Source of the DNA: Panulirus ornatus
Lineage: Eukaryota > Arthropoda > Malacostraca > Decapoda > Palinuridae
Direction of reading: 5' to 3'
Length of the DNA stretch: 64,000 nt
NCBI RefSeq assembly: GCF_036320965.1
Contig: NC_092255.1
Span: forward strand, 15,905,063 to 15,969,062
Part shown: positions 56,095-64,000 of the stretch, in pieces
How the letters are laid out: each line of letters begins with the position of its first letter
Numbering within the stretch: position 1 is the stretch's first letter
Made by a program: the position numbers and the translations under genes
Notes under the pieces: model-generated
The model's database searches: none
The model's input: the letters and a program-made list of their open reading frames with translations, nothing else
What the model was told of the DNA's origin: nothing

Positions 56095-56450
56095 TTTTGT
56101 CTCCCCATCACACAGTTTTCTCCCTAGTCAACCCCTCTCACAGTCCCTCTCTCTCTCCCTTATCTCTCCTCTTCCCAGTCTCTCTCCCCATTCCTCGGTT
56201 CTTTTCCTCACCCCTTTGGCTTGTTTCTCACTGTAAACCCTCTCCTTCCTCTTTCCAACTCTTCTCTTCCCACCTCTCAGTCTATGTCCATCTTTCCACC
56301 CCATCTCTCTTTCTTTGACTGTCTGCCTTTCTTCCATCCCCATCCTCCTACTTCTCTTATCTTCCCATTCTCAGTTTCTTCCCCACTCCACAGTCTCTCT
56401 CTCTCTCTCTCTCCTTTGTCTCCCCACCGTTCAGTCTCCCTCCCCTATAA
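56095..56450. repeat. Long pyrimidine-rich tract
   Basis: About 350 bp are almost entirely C and T on the plus strand, with the loose recurring phrase CCC-(3-8)-CAGTCTCTCTC and a pure (TC)n run at 56395-56413. It may be a degenerate minisatellite. Open frames crossing it are compositional artefacts. Confidence 0.75.
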
Positions 56451-56459
56451 GAGTAGGCT

Positions 56460-58540
56460 ATATAGTTATGTTTTTGAATAACTTCCAAATATGTACATTA
56501 ACAATGTAACGCTACAGTAATGTATATAAGTACTTAAATGTTTAAATATATTTAATAAACTTTACATTATACTGTACTTTATATACATATCAATTTTCTT
56601 AAAGCATAAATGCTTTCTAATACAGTAAATACATCAGTTCAGTGCATCTTATTATATCATTTCTTTTGTATATTTACAACTTACGGAAAACACATCTACA
56701 CAAACTTAAGAAATTAGTAAACACATCTACACAAACTTAAGAAATTAGTAAACACATCTGTAAATGAATTCTCTTAGTACTACACTAGTATTACATATAA
56801 AAATCTACTCAATGCCCAAAGCTAATGACGATGAGGAGCTAAACTATAACATCATGGTCCACAACTGTCACTGTATTCTCTGAATATTACAGTAATAATA
56901 CAAAACAAAATTAATATCCAAAGCTAGAAGCAATGTAAAGTTAAATCAATAAATTACCAATTTATTTATTTGCTGATCAGGGTTGATATTTGTATGAATC
57001 TCGATACTCAAAAGGAAAAGTTAAAAAATCTTGATATAAAGTGGAAGTACATATAAATAATCTGGCTGGCAAAACAGTACTGAATGGTGCCCATAGGCCA
57101 GCAAATCATGTGCAATGGCTACAAAGTAACATTGTATTATGAAGACCTCATTGTAAATAATAACACATCCTTTATGTGCTATCTTAAGGAAAATATTTAA
57201 GTATAATCCCTTGTAATGTGCTTTGCCAAAAACCTAACTGCCTTTATTCTTATAACACAACCAACGCAGAGGTCACTTATTCCACAAACTTAAGTTTCCT
57301 CTACGAAGCTACACCGCTCAATCACGATTAATTAGTGTAGACCTTTTTCAGTAATTAGGTCGAATTGAAATCACATCTTTGCTCATGTAATCATACTCTG
57401 AGAGACTGGGGTTAGACCCGCATGCCACACACCTATCACCTTCGGTGGCTCAGATGGCATTTGTCTTGTGTTTACCGCTGTCGTTCTGGTTACCCAGGCC
57501 AGCTGACGATATCTCCGAATTACAATATAGATATTTGATTTCAACGTTGATACCGCTACATGAAGAGAATAAATACTTTATTAAAATGTTGATGTATCTT
57601 TTCATTATGCTTATTGTGATATATATTTTCACATATTTACTGACCGTTTTAAAGGAGGAAGATTTGATATATGATGTGTATCAATAATCACAAGTATGTA
57701 ATCCTGAAGGGATGGGAGTGTTGAGACTGTAGGAAAACAGGAAACGTCAAAAGGGATGGATTCGTAGCACTGGATATCTATTCATTATACATCATAATGT
57801 TACTGGTATGTGACATATATCAAATGTGACCTTGCTCGGCCTCGCAAGTAATGTTTTATCGTTGTGGATCAAGGCGTTGAAGCCTTTCAGTTAGTGAAAC
57901 AAAGCGTACATCATGATGTATAACTTGGTATAATTTTTCATTAACTCGTATTGTAAGTACGAATTCGTATTACTTTTCACACTTTTCATAATACAGTCGC
58001 AGCATATACTAAAATTTGAAGTATAGAAAAACCATTAGCATTAAGGAGTATAGAGGTGTGGAGGTTATTGAAAAACTCTGTCGCGAGTTCCATAAATAGA
58101 GAAATAGTTTCAAATTACCTTTTTCAGTTTATTTATATTAATCTAAGTGATGTGGTTAATATCTGGTTTCTTTACACCAGTTAGAAAATGGTGAAATTTT
58201 ACGTAAAGGTTATATAAAAAATAACCACTGGAAATAGCACATGTCAGTGGTCTCCTTACACTTAGTAGAATTGATTTGGACCAGCGTGGCATTATATGTA
58301 GCATTTTCTTTCCAATTTGTAATCATAAGTAAATGATGTTAGGAAACACTGAAGATCAGGGAGAATTTGGAGTTATTTTTGATGAAAGTTGGTGTCACCA
58401 AACACTTGCAGTAATGAATAGAACCTATGTTAAACCCACATAGTTTCCTGATTTAGCCAAGATTTATAGTAGTTAATGATAATGTGCTGCTGGAGACTGC
58501 ATGGTATGACTGCTTGTCAGGAGGCTGAGCAGCATTGCAA
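56460..58540. other. Intergenic, nothing recognised apart from a short tandem repeat
   Basis: A/T-rich. No exon with family resemblance. A non-coding first exon of the ZDHHC gene could lie here or further left, but I see no way to place it. Confidence 0.4.
56688..56759. repeat. 31-bp tandem repeat, 2.3 copies
   Basis: Exact units beginning AAACACATCTACACAAAC start at 56688 and 56719; a third starts at 56750 and breaks off after about 10 bases. The identity of the units shows a recent duplication. Confidence 0.9.
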
Positions 58541-58689
58541 CTAGGTGCCTAGAATGTCATCTGCTCTGTTTACAGTTTTTTTTGGCAGCATGATACTGAA
58601 ATCAGACAAACAAATGCAAACTGTAACATACCATTGGATCCTTTCAAAGATACTCACAGACCCTCTTCTGACTGTAGGCCTCCTGTGGA

Positions 58690-61030
58690 GTCTTCTGTCA
58701 GCTTCTCATCTAAACTTAGATATTTTAGGTCATGACCAGTTGTTTGTATTTTCTCGTAGTTATATTTCTGTGCTTGGCTTTCCCAAAAATGACTTGGCTT
58801 GGTTCAAAGGACTGTATTGATGGTGGTTTTATTACATTCTCTGGTAGGCTGTTCCATCTTTTTACTGTTCTTTGTGTAAACAAATATTTCGTAATATCTT
58901 ATCTTGATCTTGATTTATACAGTTTAAGCTGGTTCCCATGGGGCTGTATATTTTCTAGTTAGTACCTTGTACATCTTGATCATATTATTTGTATATCGCC
59001 TATATGACAGTGTTGGAGGGTTTGATTTCTTGAGTAGTTCTTCACATGAAAGTGTTGACAGCCCTGGTGCTAGTTTGGTTTCACTTCTCTGGACACTTTT
59101 TATTGCTTCAGTGTGTTCCTTGAGATGTGGACACCATACTTTGTTGGCATACTCAAGATGAGGTTTCACTATTGCTGTGTATAGTAGTTTAAAGGTCTCG
59201 CAATCCATGTATTCCAGTGTTTTTCCAAGTACACCCATAATTGAGTTTGCCTTGTTGACCTTATCTGATGTGTGATGTCCAAATGACAGTTTGGTGTAGA
59301 TAGTTACTCCAATATTCTTCTCTGTGTCTGCATACTCCATGTGTGGTAAACTTGCCCTCAGATTGTACACTTTCCATTCAAGTTTTGATTTTCCAATTCT
59401 TATAACTTTATGTTTCTCCGGGTGGAAGCAAAGAAGCTATTTTTTGGACCATTTATATAGTGCATGTATGCCTTTCTGTAAGTTGTCACAATCAGTTTGC
59501 TGAAATATACCTCTAAATGCTTTGGTAACATCTGGAAATAGGTAACTATTAATACCTAAACTGGTGACATCTGGATGTCGTTAATGTATAGTACAAACAG
59601 AATGGGACCCAGCACTGATCCTTGAGGTATTTCACTTTGAAACTTCTTTCCATTCTGATTTCTCCCCATTTACTATTGCACGCTGTTTCCATCAAAGTGA
59701 AAAAGATCCTTTCCATGCATTGTACTGACCAGTGATTTGGTATTTTTTCAGTTTGTGTAGTAGGTGTAGGTGAGGGACGTTGTCAAACGCTTTCATGATA
59801 TCACAGTGTATTACATCCACACAACCCTCGCTGTCCAATATCTTTGTCCATTTGTCTAGAACTTGTAGAAGTCGTAGCACTGTAGAATGACTAGTAATAA
59901 AGCCACACTGATTCTAAATAACGTATGTTTCTTCATTTACTCAGTTATTTTTTTCTTTCTAGTGATTCCATTAGCTTGTATACAGTAGTAGTCATACTAA
60001 TGAGTCTGTAATTATCAGCTACTTTCTTAGTCCCTTTCTTAAACAAGGCTGTGATATTAGCGCATATCCAGTCTTCCGGAAGTTCTGTGTTAATGGAGTG
60101 CATATGATACTGCTGACTTCCCTAAGTACTTTGGGGTGTATCCCATCTGGCCCTGTTGATTTGAAGGTGTTCATCTTATCTAGTTTTTTCTTAACTTTCT
60201 CGATGCTGAATGTCATTGTTTGTAATGGTGGTGCATTTACTTTTTCCACTTCTAGCATTTCAGTGTCAGTCTCAATTGTAAATACTGATGTAAAGAAGTC
60301 TGCTAATATGTTGGCCTTCTCTTTGTCAGTTGTAATTAATTCCTTTTGACTAGTCTTTAAGTAAGTCAGGTATGCTGAATTTTGTCCTAAGTTTTCGACC
60401 TTGCATATTTCCAGAATTTCTTTGGATTTTGTATGAAGTTTCGAGCTATTTGCTTTCATGTTCCTTTGTTACTTTCCTGGTAATACCCCGGACTTGGTTC
60501 CTAGTCTTACAGTTTTCTGCATATATTTTTCTGTCCCTAGTACTCAGGTATCTAGTCCATAATCTTTCTTTTCTTTTAATCTTGGATAGAGCCATACAGT
60601 TCAAAGGTACTGGGTGATTAGCATCTTTCTTTCTCTTTCCTGCCTGGTTGATAACTTTCTTTGGAATCACTTCTTCTGTTCCCCTATCTAGTACATTTGT
60701 AAACTTAATCCATTGTTTGTGAACATTACAGTTATCAAATTCTTCTTCCCAATCTAAATCCAACTCATCCTTTAGTTTACCATAGTTTCCCTTGTTGTAC
60801 TTAAATCTGATTTTCTTGGCTGAGTCATTTTTCTCATTCATATTACACACTAGTTCTATAGTTGAATGATCACTGTTGCCGAGCGATGGGTTGATAGATA
60901 TATCACTTATAAATTCTTCCTCATTTGTAAATACTAAGTCTATGACACTTGGATTACCTAATCCTTTACCATGTCTGTTGTGACTGTAGAGGAGATAAGA
61001 AACAGGAGACATAACTGTGGAGGCAGTTAA
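58690..61030 (-). pseudogene. CR1/Jockey-type LINE, 5' truncated and frameshifted
   Basis: In minus-strand order: the endonuclease C-terminus (VIDLVFTNEEEFISDI, then SLGNSDHSTIEL with the SDH motif) and spacer at 60446-61012; the RT N-part (KANILADFFTSVFT, then STGPDGIHPKVLREV) at 60019-60459; the RT palm (CVDVIHCDIMKAFDNVPH, first catalytic Asp) at 59692-59880; SEIPQGSVLGPILFVLYIND at about 59575-59640; then YADTEKNIGVTI, TSDKVNKANSIMGVL and the VKPHLEYA.KVWCPH block at 58924-59370. A C-terminal RTVKRWNSLPENVIKPPS block reaches about 58810. The FADD region near 59480-59530 is damaged and frames shift at least four times. A different family from the RTE-like LINEs. Confidence 0.87.
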
Positions 61031-62067
61031 GGTCAGTTGTGGATATGAAGTGGAATACTAGTGTTTGTTGTGTTTTTGAATGAGTGTTGTGTTGCTTTCA
61101 ACTATTTGGTAATTTAACAGAAAATGGATGCTTGAATTATAGCCATAGGAGCTTCATATCTTATAGAATAATTGTTTTTTTTTTTTTTTTTGAAATAGTT
61201 AAGTGTGGATGTTTCATTTACAGTACTGCTATTAGTTATAATCTCTCATGTCTATGTAATTATTATAGTAAGGATGGTTAGGAGAGGGAAAGTAAGGGGT
61301 TGAATAATGAATTGGTGATTCAAAGTATAATTGATTAATGAAAAACTTAACCTCTATATTGGAGCTGTAACCATGATATATGCAGTATGACATAAACTGT
61401 TTTTCCTCATTTTGGAGTACACTCACCTTTATTTTGACATTTAGTGTATAGCACCATGCATCTTAAGGATTGCGAGGAAAACAAGGAGATTAATGAAAAT
61501 GAAGTAATCAGTGTTTTAAGAGGAGCTGACATCTTCTATAGATATGAATATGGTAGCTACCATTCTGATAGGTTCTTGCAGTTTTAGTTGATGCTGGTTT
61601 GTTCTTTGCAACATATGAATTATATTGTTTTTAAAGGATTTGAACACCTAATATGATTTAGATTATGTTTTTAAGGAGGAAAAGTGCAATATTTTATGGT
61701 ACTGACGACTATGATTCTTTTTTTCCATTGAATCATCATGAAAAGTTTGGGATTAATCATGTCTTATGGTGTTGGTAAGCAGCATTTCACCATTGGCCAA
61801 GGGCAGGTCCAAAATGAGCTAGATGCGATGATCATGAATGAGTGATTATGATGGCTAGGCTTTCTCACTAGAACTACTGAGGACTGAAAGGTCTTGATCC
61901 TTTTTGCATAGAGATTACTTTGTAGAATCTCTCTTGCTCATGGGAACATCACCTTGGAGAGAAAAGCTTTTCAGTTTTTGAACATTGCTTTGCAGCTGCT
62001 GTATTTAGAATTGCACTCTTCTGATATTTTAGATATTCATAAATCTGTATAACCTTTTCTGTTGCAG
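61031..62067. other. Flank of the ZDHHC exon, nothing recognised
   Basis: A/T-rich, with a poly(T) run at 61170-61189. Probably intron upstream of the ZDHHC coding exon (the exon starts with a splice acceptor), so a 5' UTR exon should lie further left. Confidence 0.4.
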
Positions 62068-62085
62068 GTATCATAGTGACTAGAG

Positions 62086-62352
62086 ATGTATGAATCACTA
62101 GGCCCAAGAGGGGGTGAGATGGATCCCCATAACAAGTGCATGGGGGGACGCATGTGGTGCGTCTCAGACATATGTGGCATTATTTGTGCTGTGATGACAT
62201 GGTTGCTAGTTACTTATGCAGAATTTGTGGTATTCACAGTAATACTAGGCACTGCAAATTATCCCATCTACACAACCTTCAACCTTCTACTTTTCAACGT
62301 GTTTGCAATCCTCGCTCTCTCTTCACATGCACGGGCCATGTTTACAGATCCG
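62086..62352 (+). CDS. ZDHHC3/7-type palmitoyltransferase, first coding exon (partial)
   Basis: The exon starts at 62068 after the acceptor TTTCTGTTGCAG and ends at the donor GATCCG/GTAAGTTG, giving 89 codons. DHHC enzymes S-acylate proteins, and the ZDHHC3/7 (GODZ) group works at the Golgi. Visible are a cytoplasmic N-terminus (MYESLGPRGGEMDPHNKC), MWCVSDICGIICAVMTWLLV (TM1, about residues 23-45, with the DICGI block like DGCGI in ZDHHC3), YAEFVVFTVIL, a second membrane segment (NLLLFNVFAILALSSH) and ARAMFTDP, equal to the RAMLTDPG motif just before the DHHC zinc domain. An in-frame TGA at 62077-62079 fixes ATG 62086 as the first Met. The DHHC-CRD exon lies beyond 64000. Confidence 0.9.
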
Positions 62353-62670
62353 GTAAGTTGAAAATTATGGATTTTTTTTCATAACTTTAATTTGCATCAA
62401 AAACTCTATTAAGTTTATGCTTTTGTTTTTTCTGGCTACTTATTTCCCTTCATGTGATAATTTGCTTGGAAATTTTGGTTATCATAAACAAGGCTGTGCT
62501 AGAGTTGTGTAATTTTGTATAAAATGCTTTGAATACAGGTCATCATGCACATTTAGACATATCCTGAACATACATAGCTTCTTCCCTCAGGACTCTCAAT
62601 AAAATGTCTTAAGGGAATTATTGTTTTTGAAAAGAAATTTGTCTGTTTGCTCATTTTGCTCATAGTCTGC
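62353..62670 (+). other. ZDHHC intron, left part
   Basis: A/T-rich intron sequence after the donor; no feature seen before the LINE fragment at about 62672. Confidence 0.6.
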
Positions 62671-62671
62671 T

Positions 62672-63230
62672 CAGCGTCTCTCAACCATATTCTTTTTATT
62701 TCCACACATCTCTCTTACTCTTCCATTACTTACTTGATCAAACCACCCCACACCACATATTGTCCTCAAACATTTCATTTCAAACACATCCATCTTCCTC
62801 TGTTGAACCCTATCTATAGCCCATGCTTTGCAACTATATAGTATTACTGGGACTACTATTTCTTCAAATATACCCATTTTTGCTCTCCGAGATAACATTT
62901 TCTCCTTCCACACATTCTTCATCACTCCCAGAACCTTTGCCCCCTTCCCTACCCTGTGACTCACTTCCTCTTTGTTGCTTAATACACTCCCAGATATCTA
63001 AACCACTTCAGTTCCTCCAGTTTTTCTCCATTCAAACTTGCATTCCAATTCTTGTCCCTAAACCCTACTGAACCTAATGACTTTGCTTTTATTCACATTT
63101 ACTCTCAGCTTTCTCCTTTCACACACTTTTCCAAACTCAGTCACCAACTGCTGCAGTTTCTCACTCAAATTAGCCACCAGAGTTGTATAATCGGCAAACA
63201 ACAACTGACTCACTTCTCAGGCTCTCTCAT
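62672..63230 (-). pseudogene. RTE-like LINE fragment, RT C-terminal half
   Basis: Minus strand: [15 protein letters not shown] (63215-63165, with FADD altered to FADYTTLVAN), [18 protein letters not shown]-type, [36 protein letters not shown] and [20 protein letters not shown] to about 62672. It has no 3' UTR. It is bordered on the right by a SINE-like element. Confidence 0.82.
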
Positions 63231-63408
63231 CCCTGGGGATAGGGGAAAAGAATACTTCCCACGTATTCCCACGTATTCTCTTCTCCAAAAAAAAGGAAGA
63301 GAAAAGGAGGCCAAGTGAGGATATTCCCTCTCAGGCTCAGTCCTCTGTTCTTGACACTACCATGCTAATGTGGGATATGGCGAATATGCATGAAAATCTT
63401 TTTCTTTA
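63231..63408 (+). mobile_element. SINE-like element, with 5' end and internal deletion
   Basis: It starts CCCTGGGGATAGGGGAAAAG, AATACTTCCCACGTATTCC, then a duplicated CCCACGTATTC, and jumps to CTCCAAAAAAAAGGAAGAGA. It continues with AAGTGAGGATATTCCCTC, AGGCTCAGTCCTCTGTTCTT, a degenerate hairpin (GACACTACCATGCTAATGTG) and GGCGAATATGCATGAAAATC. It preserves the 5' terminus of the unit, which matches the 5' terminus of the LINE at 18390. Confidence 0.78.
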
Positions 63409-63410
63409 TT

Positions 63411-64000
63411 GTTATACTTAATCACTGTTTCCTGTGTCAACGAGGTAGTGCAAGAAAACTGATGAAGAATGGCCCAACCACTCATATACACATGTATATA
63501 TTATTATTTCATATTATTTATTATACTTTGTTGGTCTCCTGCATTAGCGAGGTAGCACAAGGAAACAGATGAAAGAATGGCCCAACCCATCCACATACAC
63601 ATGTATATACATACACGTTCACACACGCACATATACATACCTATACATTTCAACATATACATATATATATACATGTACATAATTCATACTTGCTGCCTTT
63701 ATTCATTCCCGTCACCACCCTGCCACACATGAAATGACACCCCCCCTCCCCAGCACATGCCCGAAGTAGTGCTAGGATAAAACAACAAAGGCCACATTTG
63801 TTCACAGTCTGTCTCTAGCTGTCATGTATAATGCACTGAAACCATAGCTTCCTTTCCACATCCAGGCCCCACAGACCTTTCCATGGTTTACCCCAGACAT
63901 TTCACCTGCCCTAGTTCAGTCCACAGACAGCACGTTGACCCCGGTATACCACATTGCTCCAATTCACTTTATTCCTTGCACGCCTTTCACCCTCCTGCAT
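63411..64000 (-). mobile_element. RTE-like LINE, minus 3' UTR (two tail ends), runs off the window
   Basis: A first tail hairpin fragment lies at 63415-63505 and a second complete one at 63520-63560. The CATA microsatellite (63590-63675), the first hairpin module (63740-63775), the UTR and the RT C-terminus start (GERRARNKVNWSNVVYRG-like, from about 63945) follow. The rest of the copy is to the right of the window. Confidence 0.82.

Noticed and set aside
57445..57687. Hydrophobic 80-codon frame (57445-57687)
   Set aside because: A/T-rich, no splice context or family match; hydrophobicity is expected from T-rich DNA.
60098..60617. Plus-strand frames opposite the CR1-like LINE
   Set aside because: The minus strand shows clear endonuclease and RT motifs; the plus frames are shadows.

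Overview
This window is eukaryotic nuclear DNA, most likely from a decapod crustacean (shrimp, lobster, crayfish or crab type). The evidence is: host genes split into short exons with GT-AG introns of up to about 14 kb; no operons or compact gene packing; and a very heavy load of one LINE family whose copies end in TATG/CATA microsatellites and a CGCTACCTCGC hairpin. I associate that repeat type with decapod genomes. The organism call is an inference from memory, not a search result.

Three host genes can be supported. (1) Positions 9037-40609 (with a probable untranslated first exon near 41.9 kb), minus strand, hold eight coding exons of a TMTC4-type gene (ER membrane O-mannosyltransferase with TPR repeats). 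The exons join in frame into 420 codons covering the membrane half of the protein; the TPR half must lie to the left of base 1. (2) Positions 46705-51585, plus strand, hold a two-exon gene for a 929-residue HEPN-NACHT protein, an NLR-like STAND ATPase with an RN-x3-H HEPN motif. It is the most biologically interesting gene here. (3) Positions 62068-62352, plus strand, hold the first coding exon of a ZDHHC3/7-type palmitoyltransferase; the DHHC exon lies to the right of the window.

Most of the rest is mobile DNA. The dominant family is an RTE-like non-LTR retrotransposon (AP endonuclease, FADD-box reverse transcriptase, 3' UTR with two hairpins and a TATG microsatellite). At least 20 copies or fragments lie on both strands, many nested, truncated, inverted or internally deleted. 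A young subfamily (6271-7112, 28261-29651, 35685-36793, 54877-55568) shares a 3' UTR deletion. A short SINE-like element appears to be built from the LINE's own 5' UTR and 3' hairpin. Minor elements are a CR1/Jockey-type LINE (58.7-61.0 kb, minus), a decayed CR1/L2-like LINE (12.9-14.6 kb), a pogo/Tigger transposase relic (11.1-11.5 kb), a pogo-like MITE (456-886), a hAT/ZMYM1-like transposase pseudogene (44.7-46.1 kb), and a foldback repeat (15.7-16.2 kb).

Layout: 1-9036, TMTC4 intron (TPR side) full of LINE and SINE copies; 9.0-40.6 kb, TMTC4 exons in TE-filled introns; 40.6-44.7 kb, TMTC4 5' end and intergenic DNA with one ancient LINE; 44.7-46.1 kb, hAT pseudogene; 46.7-51.6 kb, HEPN-NACHT gene; 51.6-56.0 kb, nested LINE/SINE cluster; 56.1-58.6 kb, low-complexity DNA with no gene seen; 58.7-61.0 kb, CR1-like LINE; 62.1-64.0 kb, ZDHHC exon and repeats in its intron. 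No rRNA, tRNA, CRISPR or prokaryotic feature was found.
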